DNA of 64,000 bases from Fumia sp045615345 (GCA_045615345.1 JAZLER010000036.1:89718-153717); one strand, 5' to 3'; positions 34,974 through 44,214 are shown, counted from the first letter of the stretch. Program-made: numbers and translations. Notes: generated from the letters alone by a model not told the origin.

Positions 34974-35663
34974 ATGATGTATTCTCATGAAGTTGAGAGA
35001 ATGTGTCCTATCGCTAAAGGTCCTAAACATGGTCCTGCTCCCATTCCCGAAGAAGGCAGATGGGTAAAAGCGTATGATGTAAAAGATATTTCCGGTTTGA
35101 CTCACGGTGTGGGTTGGTGTGCTCCTCAGCAGGGCTGCTGCAAACTTACACTCAACGTTAAAAACGGTATCATTGAAGAAGCTTTGGTTGAAACACTCGG
35201 TTGTTCCGGTATGACTCACTCCGCTGCTATGGCTGGTGAAATCCTCCCCGGTAAAACTCTTTTAGAAGCTTTGAACACTGACCTTGTTTGTGATGCTATC
35301 AACGTTGCAATGAGAGAACTCTTCTTGCAGATTGTATACGGCAGAACTCAGACTGCTTTCTCCGAAGATGGTTTGCCCGTTGGTGCAGGTCTTGAAGACC
35401 TCGGTAAAGGTTTGCGTTCTCAGGTTGGTACAATTTTCTCCACAGGAGCAAAAGGTGTGCGTTACCTCGAAATGGCAGAAGGTTATATCCTCAAAATCGC
35501 TGTTGATGAAGACAACGAAGTTTGCGGTTACAAATTCGTAAGACTCGGCAAAATGCTCGAAGACATCCGTCACGGCAAAGACCCCAAAGAAGCTTACGAG
35601 AATAACATCGGCACTTACGGTCGTTATGAAGGCTACAAACATATCGACCCCAGAGAAGAATAA
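34974..35663 (+). CDS. NifU/IscU-like iron-sulfur scaffold-type protein
   Basis: 229 residues from ATG 34974, nine bases after AAAGGA; earlier TTG/ATG in frame are too close to the ribosome site. LVETLGCSGMTHSAAMAGEILPGKTL (read in two parts around Cys77) is the NifU_N/IscU pattern, and GVGWCAPQQGCC supplies further cysteines. The C-terminal 90 residues are an extra domain (FVRLGKMLEDIRHGKDPKEA). Sits 15 bases before the GGGtGRT gene with the same strong codon bias; the pair is a recurring Clostridia neighbourhood. Likely handles a metal or Fe-S cofactor; role unproven. Confidence 0.75.
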   Translation: MMYSHEVERMCPIAKGPKHGPAPIPEEGRWVKAYDVKDISGLTHGVGWCAPQQGCCKLTLNVKNGIIEEALVETLGCSGMTHSAAMAGEILPGKTLLEALNTDLVCDAINVAMRELFLQIVYGRTQTAFSEDGLPVGAGLEDLGKGLRSQVGTIFSTGAKGVRYLEMAEGYILKIAVDEDNEVCGYKFVRLGKMLEDIRHGKDPKEAYENNIGTYGRYEGYKHIDPREE

Positions 35664-35678
35664 GGGAGGTTTAAGATT

Positions 35679-36677
35679 ATGGCTAAATTTGAAGGTCAGG
35701 AAAGAAGAATGCCTAAAATTGAGGCATGTCTTGCTGAATATGGATTTAAATCTCTCGATGAAGTAAGAGATTACTGCCTTGAAAAAGGTATTGATGTTGA
35801 AGCTATCGTTAAAGGTGTACAGCCTATCGCTTTTGAAAATGCTTCCTGGGCATACACACTTGGCGTTGGCGTTGCACTCAAAAAAGGCATCACAAAAGCT
35901 GCTGATGCTGCTGAAGCTATCGGTATCGGCTTGCAGGCTTTCTGCATCCCCGGTTCTGTTGCTGAACAGCGTGCTGTTGGTCTTGGCCACGGTAACCTCG
36001 GCGCTATGCTTTTGAGAGAAGAAACAGACTGCTTCTGCTTCCTTGCTGGTCACGAATCCTTCGCTGCTGCTGAAGGTGCTATCGGTATCGCAAGAACAGC
36101 TAACAAAGCAAGAAAGAAACCCTTGAGAGTTATCCTCAACGGTCTTGGTAAAGATGCTGCTATGATCATCTCCAGAATCAACGGCTTTACTTATGTTGAA
36201 ACTGAATATGATTTTGCAACAGGCAACCTCAAAATTGTTCGTGAAAAAGCTTACTCCGATGGCGACAAAGCTAAAGTTCGTTGCTACGGTGCTAACGATG
36301 TTTCCGAAGGCGTTGCTATTATGATTCACGAAAAAGCTGATGTTTCCATCACAGGTAACTCCACTAACCCCACTCGTTTCCAGCACCCCGTTGCAGGAAC
36401 TTACAAGAAATGGGCTTTGGAAAACGGCAAGAAATACTTCTCCGTTGCTTCCGGTGGTGGTACAGGCCGTACCTTGCATCCCGATAACGTTGCTGCAGGT
36501 CCTGCTTCCTATGGTCTTACAGACACAATGGGTCGTATGCACGGTGACGCTCAGTTTGCAGGTTCTTCTTCCGTTCCCGCTCATGTTGAAATGATGGGTC
36601 TTATCGGTGCAGGTAACAACCCCATGGTTGGTATGACAGTTGCTTGCGCAGTTGCAGTTGAAGAAGCTAACAAATAA
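35679..36677 (+). CDS. GGGtGRT protein
   Basis: 332 residues with the namesake motif SGGGTGRTLHPDN (259-270). Other conserved-looking parts: GLGHGNLGAMLL, FLAGHESFAAAEGAIGIART, DVSITGNSTNPTRFQHPVAG. No signal peptide or membrane segment. AAGGGAGG ribosome site and heavy codon bias point to high expression. It is cotranscribed with the NifU-like gene. The family is widespread in anaerobic Firmicutes but, to my knowledge, has no assigned biochemical function. Confidence 0.85.
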   Translation: MAKFEGQERRMPKIEACLAEYGFKSLDEVRDYCLEKGIDVEAIVKGVQPIAFENASWAYTLGVGVALKKGITKAADAAEAIGIGLQAFCIPGSVAEQRAVGLGHGNLGAMLLREETDCFCFLAGHESFAAAEGAIGIARTANKARKKPLRVILNGLGKDAAMIISRINGFTYVETEYDFATGNLKIVREKAYSDGDKAKVRCYGANDVSEGVAIMIHEKADVSITGNSTNPTRFQHPVAGTYKKWALENGKKYFSVASGGGTGRTLHPDNVAAGPASYGLTDTMGRMHGDAQFAGSSSVPAHVEMMGLIGAGNNPMVGMTVACAVAVEEANK

Positions 36678-36700
36678 TCATAGATTTTTGCGATGAAATT

Positions 36701-36735
36701 AAGAGCAGATGGATTTTCCATCTGCTCTTTGTTAT
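36701..36735 (+). terminator. Terminator of the NifU-like/GGGtGRT operon
   Basis: AGAGCAGATGG / CCATCTGCTCT hairpin followed by TTGTT. Its 3' part belongs to the 33-bp direct repeat. Confidence 0.8.
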
Positions 36736-36740
36736 GTTAT
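36708..36740. repeat. 33-bp direct repeat, left copy
   Basis: Bases 36708-36740 are identical to 42722-42754. They begin inside the terminator hairpin (GATGGATTTTCCATCTGC) and end TTGTTATGTTAT. The two copies bracket the AT-rich island. Confidence 0.85.
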
Positions 36741-36775
36741 GGTAAAATCAAAGAGCATCCAGGAATCCGGCTACT

Positions 36776-36868
36776 CTATTTGATTTCCTGATTTAAGTTA
36801 TAAAAAAAATCCGAGTCAAAAAAATCCTGTATCGTGATTTCAAGCCCGTCACAAATCTTTTTGATGAA
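36776..36868 (-). pseudogene. C-terminal fragment of an XRE regulator
   Basis: Minus strand reads FIKKICDGLEITIQDFFDS then SDFFYNLNQEIK and a stop; an in-frame TAA closes it upstream. This is the last third of an HTH_3 regulator (compare KICEGLGITLSEFF). The DNA-recognition half is missing. Confidence 0.65.
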
Positions 36869-36986
36869 TTAGTTAAAAGATAAAATTAAATCATTAATAT
36901 TGACTTCGAGAATTTTTGGTGATATCATAATAAAGCATGGAATGAACGAAAACTTTTAAAAACCGTTTTGGGAGGTGTAAAATAAT

Positions 36987-37025
36987 ATGTTTATAAAAAC
37001 TGAAAGGAGTGATAACAAGGCATAA
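36987..37025 (+). CDS. Possible 12-residue leader peptide
   Basis: ATG 36987 follows GGAGGTG (36971-36977) and reads MFIKTERSDNKA; its stop overlaps the next ATG (TAATG). May couple translation to the DUF3592-like gene. Speculative because of size. Confidence 0.3.
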   Translation: MFIKTERSDNKA

Positions 37026-37417
37026 TGTTACATCATATTTTATTAATTGTAATGGCAACTATTTCGGGAATTATAGGTGTGATATTAATTATAATTAATA
37101 TTTTATACGATTATCACAGTGTGACAACTATGGCAACTATAATACGTTGTGAAAGTAGACTGAAATCATTTGACAGTACAATCGAGAAGCGTATAGGGTA
37201 CGATTATATATACGAATATGAAGATAATACCGGAAATAAACATAAAGGAAAAATTATCAAAAATTCCCCGATAATAGAGTTTTCGGATGGGGATAAAATT
37301 TCTATTCGTTATATGAAAATAATACCAGCTTTTTCTTTGTATCAGAAAATATCTACATTTCCATTTGTCATATTGGCAATATCCGTAATATTGTTTACAA
37401 TTAACTTAATTATTTGA
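37025..37417 (+). CDS. DUF3592-like small membrane protein
   Basis: 130 residues. Two membrane segments (ILLIVMATISGIIGVILIIINIL at about 5-27 taken as one helix; FPFVILAISVILFTINLII at the end) enclose an outside beta domain with DYIYEYEDNTGNKHKGK and FSDGDKISIRYM, the pattern of DUF3592. Overlaps the next gene's leader. Codon use is much more AT-rich than the gap region just upstream, so it probably arrived with the island. Function unknown. Confidence 0.65.
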   Translation: MLHHILLIVMATISGIIGVILIIINILYDYHSVTTMATIIRCESRLKSFDSTIEKRIGYDYIYEYEDNTGNKHKGKIIKNSPIIEFSDGDKISIRYMKIIPAFSLYQKISTFPFVILAISVILFTINLII

Positions 37418-37431
37418 AAGGAATGATAATT

Positions 37432-40400
37432 TTGAAAAGAACTTTTAAATGTATACTTTCATTTTTAATCGTAGTTTCTGTATTTATGAGCTCATGCTTG
37501 CCAATTAATGCATTTGCTGAGACAACAGACGATAATTTTCAGGATAATGGAAGTGTTGAAGTAGTAGATGCAGAAGAATTTACTAACTTGTCTACAAATA
37601 TAGCGCCCGAAGGGTATGTGCCACAAAATTCATATATTGATAAGAATGAAGGCATAAAACTGTTTTCCACGGAAGAAACACCACGAGTTCTTTTGGTTGA
37701 AGACGTTTTGCCATGGGATTCGGATGCAAATCAGGTCGTTTTAAGTCAATTAACTGAATATGACAAAGTGACAACTTCCCGGTTTTTAACAGTTGATTTA
37801 TCAAAATACGGTGTTATAGTATTTGCAAATGACCAACCTTTTAATACATATGAAAACTATAAAGCTTTTAAAGAATACATGGAGCTTTTTGCAAGCATAG
37901 GCGGTGTTATAGTTTTCGGTGCATGTGATGCTGGTTGGTCTAATGGTGAGTTGGTAGAAAAATTACCTGGTGATGTCAGTAAAAAAACACACTACGTTTA
38001 TAATAACTACATTGTTGATTATAGTCATCCTATTGTTACGGCATCTTTAACAGATAATAATAAATTAGATGATTCTGACTTATATAATAACTATTGTAGC
38101 CATGTTTCCTTTGATGAACACTCTTTGCCTGCCGGTACAAAGATTATAATTCGCGAAAAAGACAGTGACAGACCAACTTTAGTAGAGTATCCTTTGGGTA
38201 AAGGCCGAGTTATTGCCTCTGGTTTAACTTGGGAGCATTGCTATAGATTACAATACGGACGTTTCGGCAGAAAAGCAATGGACGATATGTTTAAATATGC
38301 TATCCGAGTAAGTAGCATTGATGTTGATGATGTTCATGTATTAAAAGAATACTATATGAACAAAAACTCTCATTATGTGGTGGTCGCTGATAAGAATTCT
38401 ACTGCGCTGAAAGACGCTACTGTAACTATTGATGGGACTAATTATACTACTGATGAAAATGGTATGATTTCATATAATGGCGGATACGGAATTAAAGAGA
38501 TAAAAGTTTCAGCTGATAGGTATCGTGACAGTCATCAATACTATGATCTTCAGCCGAGACAATCAAGAAATGTATTTCTGGAATCTGATAAAAATGATGG
38601 CAAACCTTATGTAACAATGGTTTCTGATACTTCAACATTTTTTGATATAAGACATCAGACAAAAAGATTCGAAGAAGGAAATGGCACCGTTTTATCTCTT
38701 AGAGTTCGTGCAAATTGGGCTGGAGCATCTGGTGGCAAATATGTGATATACCAAGAAGGTATATCAGGTGGTGCTACCGGTAAATCTATTACAAGTAAAG
38801 ATGGCATTTTCAGTTTTGCACCCGGCAAAGTTTTAAACCCTGAACAACAGGTGAAAATAAAATTAGTTTCAAACAATGGCACGGAATCAGATCCTATTAA
38901 GTTAAACATATTTGTAGATAAAGCTGTTGATTATGGTGAAGGTGAAAGTGGCGGAAAAGGATTAGAAAATCTAACAAATATGAAATTGGCAGAAGACAAA
39001 AAAGGTTTTGTTAATGATTCAGAAGCAACATCTATATTCCCAGGAGATTTTTCATTAAAAATCAGTTCTTTACCAATTACTATTAGTAAGAGTGTAAATG
39101 AAGATGGTTCTATTACATATAAGGGAGCAATCGGAATTGCTTCCGGAAAATATAATAAAGATATTGGTAAATGGGAAAAAGAAGAATGGGCTCAGTTTAG
39201 AAATGATATTGATGATGCTGCAACAAATATATGGAGAAAAAATGAGCTGACAACTTTGATGGATGGTTTTGGAGCGAAAGCTGGTGGGTTTACCATTCAG
39301 AAAAAGTTACTTAACCCCAAGATTGAAGCACTTGGATATATTGAAATAAAAAAAGATAAAAATGGAAAAGTAATTGAAAGTGATGGTGGTGTAATTGTTA
39401 TAGGAAGCAATACATCAACATATTCACAGCAATTTATGGCCGGACCAGTACCGATGTATCTCGACTTATCAGGAAAAGTAGAAATAGAAATAAAATCTGG
39501 ATTAGGCTATGATTTTGAAAAAGATAAATGGCTTTATGATGGTGAATTATCATTAACACCAACTATTAGTCTCGGCGGTGGACTCGGCGTATCTGGAGTC
39601 GCAACTGTTGGTGTGGAGGGATCTGCTGCTTTAGGAATAAAGTTTTATCCTGAAAATCAAGGGGATATAACTTTAGAAGCAAAAATTAAGGCATATTTGT
39701 TATGGGTTTTTGATTGGGACCTTACGATAGCTAAGAAAAAATTTGAATTATGGGGATATGATGAAAAGATGTCACTTATGTCATTAGATGATATGGGTGT
39801 CACCAGTGGTGATATTACAATATCATCTAGAGCATATAATCAAAAGACAACTTCTTGGCAAGGTCAATCTGTATCCCTTATGAGTTTAGATGATAATCCT
39901 GAAAGTTTCTTAACACTACAGGAATATATTATGCCAAACACGCTTCCGGAATTGATAGAAATAGATGGTAACTACATATTGTTGTTCCATACAGATGATT
40001 CGGAAAAAACATCAGGTAATAATGTTGTTTTAATGTACTCTGTATATGACAATGACACAGATACCTGGTTAGAGCCTCAAGCTGTGTACAATGGCGATTC
40101 CTCAGATTTGTATTCTAAATCTTTTGTGTATAATGATGAATTATATATTGTTTGGCAGAAAGTAAAATCGCCATTGGTTTCCACTGAGGCAAACGCACTT
40201 CTTGATGAAATGTCTAAAAATATAGATATTAGTTTTGCCAAATGGAATAAAGAAACAAGTAGTTTTGAACAGATTTATGTAAATGCAGATAATAAGTTGG
40301 ATATGTATCCATATTTGGCGATTGATGGTGAAAAAATCACTGCAGTATGGGTATCTAACAGCGCAAATAATGCTAAAGGTGAAGATGGTATATATACAAT

Positions 40401-42678
40401 TATGACAAGTGCTTTATCTAATGGCGTTTGGGGTAAACCTGTTACTATTTTTGAAACCAGCGATTATATAACTGAGCTTAGTGCAGGATATGTGAATGGA
40501 AAACTTGAAATTCTATATGCAGTTTATAATGAAAATACTTCAGGCAACGTTTATAAGATTTCTAATAATAAATCAAGCCTGATAGCAGGTCAAACAGCTA
40601 GTGGTTCTGCGCTTATTTTTGATGATAAATATTTTTATTGGACAGAAAATGGAGCAATTTTGCAATATGATGCAAATAAAAATACCATTACTACTATTAG
40701 AAGTGGTAATGAAGGTGTAATTATGTCATCCTATAAAATCGTAAAGAACAAGACTGATACAGCTGTTGTATGGGTAGCCAATACTGCTGATGGTGGTTCT
40801 GAAGTTTACGCTTCTATAAAGGGTGAAGGAACTTGGAGTAATCCGCTAGTTTTATTAGATAATCAAGGATACAGCATTCAGCATATGGATGTTGAATTTG
40901 ATGATGATGGTACTTGGAAATTAGTTCTTAATACAAAAGAAATTGTGGATGGTGAGGAAAAGACATCAATAGTATATGTTAATGCAGATGTTCAATCTGA
41001 TACAATTCTGAATTATGTGGATATTGATGAAAAAGAACGTATTTCCGGTGAACAACCAGTATTAATAAATATAACTAATAATGGTCAAAACATTATTAAT
41101 GAATTATTAGTTGAAATCAAAGATGCAGATGGTAATACATATTTTAACGATACTATAGAATGTTCTATTCTTCCCGGTGAAAGTAGAAACGAAACTTTAA
41201 AAATTGATTTGTCAGCTTTAACAAGCGATACTGAATTGGAAATAATTGCTTGTGTTGAAAATGAATTTAATATTGATAACAATGTTTTGTACGAAAAAGT
41301 TGGTCGAGTTGACGTATCTTTACAATTGTCGCAATATATGGTTGAAGATAATTTGATATTATCTGCGACAGTTACTAATAACTCTGATATACCAGCTAAT
41401 ACCGCTATAAGTATTGTTGAAGATTCAAAAGATGGTATTGTATTGGATATGAAGAACATAGGAAAATTAACTAATGAAGATAGCTATGTTTATCTGTATT
41501 CGATTGATAAGAATGCTATTGATTATAAAGGTGAGGATCATAAATATTATTATATCGTTTTAAATACATTAGAAGAAGATGTTAATGATTATAATAATAC
41601 TGAAATAGTTACAGTTTATCCAGAGAGCATCAATGAACCCAATGAAGCACCGATTGAAGAAGTTAAAATAATTGATGTTGAAAGTATAACAACACCTGAA
41701 GTATTAGAAATAATATTATCAGATGAGATTGTTACGGAACAGATAACTGCAACTGTTATGCCTGAAAATGCAACCAATAAGGATGTTAAATGGACATCTG
41801 ATAACGAAGATGTTGCTATTATTAACAAAAATGGTTCAGTTACCGCACTTTCAGCAGGAGTAGCTAATATTACTGCGACTACAATGGACGGAAACTATTC
41901 ATCTACAACTGTTGTTAATGTTATTTTAGAAAATGAACTTTCCCATATGTTGACTATCGGCGAAGTTTCAAACGGCTCAATTACAGTTGCAACGGGTGAA
42001 TATGCGGAAGGAACAGAAATTCAAGTTACTGCACAACCTGATTACGGATATAAATTCAAATCTTGGAATTCTTCCAATGGTGGTATATTTGCTGATGCTA
42101 ATGCATCTTCGACAACATTCACAATGCCTGATAGTGATACTGTTATAACAGCTATATTTGAAAAAGAAGTTGGTTCTGGCGGTGGCTCCGGCGGTGGCGG
42201 AGGTTTCTCCCCCAAGAAAGATAAGGAAGATACTAAAGACGAAGTAAAAGAAGAAATTAAGTCAGGTTGGCTTAAAGAAAATAATAACTGGTACTATTAT
42301 GTAAATGGTGCTGTTAAAAAAGGCTGGCTCAAAGACGGTAACTCCTGGTACTATCTTGATGCTAAAACAGGTGCTATGAAAACCGGTTGGGTGAAAGATA
42401 ATAATATCTGGTATTATCTTAACGCTTCCGGAGCAATGGCAACAGGATGGATTAAGAGTGGTAACGCTTGGTACTTCCTCAAGTCCTCAGGTGCAATGGC
42501 GACAGGCTGGGTTAAGGATAATAACAAGTGGTACTTCCTTAAATCCTCCGGTGCAATGGCAACAGGATGGGTTGAGGACAATAACAACTGGTACTACTTG
42601 AATGCATCAGGTGCTATGGTGACAAACACAGTTGTTAATGGTTACAGAATCAACGCAAACGGTGTTTGGGTGAAATAA
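37432..42678 (+). CDS. Giant surface protein with GATase-like, propeller, CARDB, Big_2, InlB-B and choline-binding repeats
   Basis: 1748 residues from TTG 37432, ten bases after AAAGGA; an ATG at 37423 is too near. Signal peptide about 1-29 (ILSFLIVVSVFMSSCLPINAFA). Domains in order: glutamine-amidotransferase-like fold (about 60-300, VIVFGACDAGW, GRVIASGLTWEHC), carboxypeptidase-regulatory-like (315-390), glycine-rich beta region (390-780), propeller-like (820-1180), CARDB-like (1190-1400), Big_2 Ig domain (1419-1500, VKWTSDNEDVAIINKNGSV), InlB B-repeat-like (1503-1580), Gly/Ser linker, six choline-binding (CW) repeats (1609-1748, GW-x-x-x-x-x-x-WYYL). Likely wall- or teichoic-acid-attached. 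Middle part homologous to the dockerin protein at 2-4333. Confidence 0.85.
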   Translation: MKRTFKCILSFLIVVSVFMSSCLPINAFAETTDDNFQDNGSVEVVDAEEFTNLSTNIAPEGYVPQNSYIDKNEGIKLFSTEETPRVLLVEDVLPWDSDANQVVLSQLTEYDKVTTSRFLTVDLSKYGVIVFANDQPFNTYENYKAFKEYMELFASIGGVIVFGACDAGWSNGELVEKLPGDVSKKTHYVYNNYIVDYSHPIVTASLTDNNKLDDSDLYNNYCSHVSFDEHSLPAGTKIIIREKDSDRPTLVEYPLGKGRVIASGLTWEHCYRLQYGRFGRKAMDDMFKYAIRVSSIDVDDVHVLKEYYMNKNSHYVVVADKNSTALKDATVTIDGTNYTTDENGMISYNGGYGIKEIKVSADRYRDSHQYYDLQPRQSRNVFLESDKNDGKPYVTMVSDTSTFFDIRHQTKRFEEGNGTVLSLRVRANWAGASGGKYVIYQEGISGGATGKSITSKDGIFSFAPGKVLNPEQQVKIKLVSNNGTESDPIKLNIFVDKAVDYGEGESGGKGLENLTNMKLAEDKKGFVNDSEATSIFPGDFSLKISSLPITISKSVNEDGSITYKGAIGIASGKYNKDIGKWEKEEWAQFRNDIDDAATNIWRKNELTTLMDGFGAKAGGFTIQKKLLNPKIEALGYIEIKKDKNGKVIESDGGVIVIGSNTSTYSQQFMAGPVPMYLDLSGKVEIEIKSGLGYDFEKDKWLYDGELSLTPTISLGGGLGVSGVATVGVEGSAALGIKFYPENQGDITLEAKIKAYLLWVFDWDLTIAKKKFELWGYDEKMSLMSLDDMGVTSGDITISSRAYNQKTTSWQGQSVSLMSLDDNPESFLTLQEYIMPNTLPELIEIDGNYILLFHTDDSEKTSGNNVVLMYSVYDNDTDTWLEPQAVYNGDSSDLYSKSFVYNDELYIVWQKVKSPLVSTEANALLDEMSKNIDISFAKWNKETSSFEQIYVNADNKLDMYPYLAIDGEKITAVWVSNSANNAKGEDGIYTIMTSALSNGVWGKPVTIFETSDYITELSAGYVNGKLEILYAVYNENTSGNVYKISNNKSSLIAGQTASGSALIFDDKYFYWTENGAILQYDANKNTITTIRSGNEGVIMSSYKIVKNKTDTAVVWVANTADGGSEVYASIKGEGTWSNPLVLLDNQGYSIQHMDVEFDDDGTWKLVLNTKEIVDGEEKTSIVYVNADVQSDTILNYVDIDEKERISGEQPVLINITNNGQNIINELLVEIKDADGNTYFNDTIECSILPGESRNETLKIDLSALTSDTELEIIACVENEFNIDNNVLYEKVGRVDVSLQLSQYMVEDNLILSATVTNNSDIPANTAISIVEDSKDGIVLDMKNIGKLTNEDSYVYLYSIDKNAIDYKGEDHKYYYIVLNTLEEDVNDYNNTEIVTVYPESINEPNEAPIEEVKIIDVESITTPEVLEIILSDEIVTEQITATVMPENATNKDVKWTSDNEDVAIINKNGSVTALSAGVANITATTMDGNYSSTTVVNVILENELSHMLTIGEVSNGSITVATGEYAEGTEIQVTAQPDYGYKFKSWNSSNGGIFADANASSTTFTMPDSDTVITAIFEKEVGSGGGSGGGGGFSPKKDKEDTKDEVKEEIKSGWLKENNNWYYYVNGAVKKGWLKDGNSWYYLDAKTGAMKTGWVKDNNIWYYLNASGAMATGWIKSGNAWYFLKSSGAMATGWVKDNNKWYFLKSSGAMATGWVEDNNNWYYLNASGAMVTNTVVNGYRINANGVWVK

Positions 42679-42682
42679 GAAA

Positions 42683-42716
42683 ATGTCCGCAGATTTTTCT
42701 GCGGACATTTTTTATA
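42683..42716 (+). terminator. Terminator of the surface protein gene
   Basis: AATGTCCGCAG / CTGCGGACATT hairpin followed by TTTTATA. Confidence 0.85.
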
Positions 42717-42721
42717 TGTTT

Positions 42722-42754
42722 GATGGATTTTCCATCTGCTCTTTGTTATGTTAT
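42722..42754. repeat. 33-bp direct repeat, right copy
   Basis: Identical to 36708-36740 but without the hairpin's 5' arm (preceding bases are TATGTTT). It contains the stop codon of the LysR gene. Confidence 0.85.
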
Positions 42755-43597
42755 ACTTTCTCTTAAAAATTTTACGAAGTTTTCGATGTTTTTACTTTTT
42801 TCGTGTTTTTTATAGTAAACATATACTGTCTGGCGTTCATCGAAATCCGAAATCTGCAAAAAGGTGGTTTTACCAGTTTTCAGGTTGGCGTTGGGGTACC
42901 TGAAGGCAGGGACAAGCCCAACCCCCTCATCTATACACCGACGGTAGCAGAGAGTATCGTTGGTTTTGAGGATAACCTTCGGGGTAAATCCTGCTTTTTT
43001 GCAGGCTTTTGCGAGTATCTTGAAAAGGCGCGCATCATCGCCTCTTGAAATAAAATACTGATTTGCAAGCTGACTGAGCTTTAAGGGCTTGTCACAAAGG
43101 GGATTGTCAACAGTCGCCCTGATGCCGATGCGGTAGGTACAAAGCTCAAACTTCTCAAAATCCGAATAAAGCTCCTTCTCCTCGTCCACGATTATGTCGT
43201 AGTTATCGAATTTTGTATCGTCAAGGTTCGAAGAAACTTCAAACTGTACTGTGGAAAACTTTTTGTTGAAATCGATGATTTTGTCAATAATTATCGCTCT
43301 TGCCGAACGGACAAGAATTTTAATTTCGGTATCGTCTTTTTCTTCGGATAAAAGGTCAAAGCAAACCTGTTCGAGTTCACTCATAATAATGTGGATTGAT
43401 TTCTGGAGCCTTTTTCCGTTTTCATTTAAAAGAATGGAATTTGATTTGCGGTCAAAAAGGTTGCAGCCGAGCTCCTTTTCAAGGCGTTTTATCGATGCCG
43501 AAACCGAAGAAGGCGGTACTATAAATTTCTCGGCAGTTTTTGCGAAATTTTCATTCTTGGAGCTTTCCAAAAAGTATTTTAACTGTAACAGTTCCAT
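42746..43597 (-). CDS. LysR-family transcriptional regulator
   Basis: 283 residues. N-terminal winged HTH: LLQLKYFLESSKNENFAKTAEKF, VPPSSVSASIKRLEKELGCNLFDRK, then a periplasmic-binding-like effector domain. Ribosome site GAGGTGATTTT. Its C-terminal codons and stop lie in the right copy of the 33-bp repeat, suggesting the insertion reached its 3' end without breaking it. No obvious target operon; nearest genes on its strand are a pseudogene. Confidence 0.9.
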   Translation of the reverse strand: MELLQLKYFLESSKNENFAKTAEKFIVPPSSVSASIKRLEKELGCNLFDRKSNSILLNENGKRLQKSIHIIMSELEQVCFDLLSEEKDDTEIKILVRSARAIIIDKIIDFNKKFSTVQFEVSSNLDDTKFDNYDIIVDEEKELYSDFEKFELCTYRIGIRATVDNPLCDKPLKLSQLANQYFISRGDDARLFKILAKACKKAGFTPKVILKTNDTLCYRRCIDEGVGLVPAFRYPNANLKTGKTTFLQISDFDERQTVYVYYKKHEKSKNIENFVKFLRESIT

Positions 43598-43655
43598 AAA
43601 ATCACCTCATATATTTTTGTGTCAAGTCAGGGACAAGTTAAGTCACCTTTGTTAT

Positions 43656-44100
43656 GCCCTCCTTGCCTAAAGGAGGGGGGACCGTCATAGACGGTGGGAG
43701 GATTCTTTAACAAATAAATCAATATATTCACATACAGCTCTGAAATTTTTATTGACTTCATTATTCGGTATCCTGATTACTGTCAGGTTTCTGCTTTCTA
43801 TTCTCTCTGTTCTGATTTTATCTCTTAGTAATCCTTTTTCCTCATAATGTTGTGAACCATCGAGTTCGATTATAAGCCGTTCTTCTTTGGCCATATTCTT
43901 ACGCAATGATTTTGCGTTCTCTGTTAATTTTGTGTTGTGTTTTCGCTCCGTACTGTATCCCTCCGCTTTTTTGAATCCCTCAGTCAAGCCTATGGTTTGC
44001 CAGCTCCCTTTAGGCAAGGGAGCCTGTTTGGGGTGCTTTAAATCCACCCACTCGCTACCGAACCCGTTGCTACGCAACCCCTCGTAAGCGGGAGGCTTTA
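43656..44100. mobile_element. Repeat element enclosing a broken DUF559 gene
   Basis: Left edge CCCTCCTTGCCTAAAGGAGG and right edge CTCCCTTTAGGCAAGGGAGC form imperfect inverted ends around the gene, matching the element at 34805-34917. A second GC-rich tail (CCTCGTAAGCGGGAGGCTT) follows. Confidence 0.5.
43685..44077 (-). pseudogene. DUF559 (Vsr-like endonuclease-fold) gene with internal deletion
   Basis: The C-terminal 85 residues fit DUF559: NAKSLRKNMAKEER, then LIIELDGSQHYEEKG and VIRIPNNEVNKNFR. Between them the family normally has about 33 residues (W-x-x-L ... F-R-R-Q ... IVDFYC) that are absent, so the frame stays open but the core strand carrying active-site residues is gone. The first 44 residues derive from the flanking repeat. 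Probably non-functional. Confidence 0.65.
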
Positions 44101-44214
44101 CCTTGCTTGTATATCACGAGTATAGCATAATTTCAAAGTGAGTGCAAGGATAATTTATCGTATACTTTACAAATGCCTGAAAATTTGATATAATAACTGT
44201 ATGAGGTGATATCG

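Noticed and set aside
35262..36584. 440-codon minus-strand frame opposite the NifU-like and GGGtGRT genes
   Set aside because: It spans two real genes antisense; produced by their strong codon bias.
42260..42640. Regular repeats resembling a CRISPR array
   Set aside because: They are in-frame choline-binding repeats of a protein; no constant repeat and unique spacers, no cas genes.
43251..43670. Plus-strand frame opposite LysR
   Set aside because: No start signal or family; antisense shadow.
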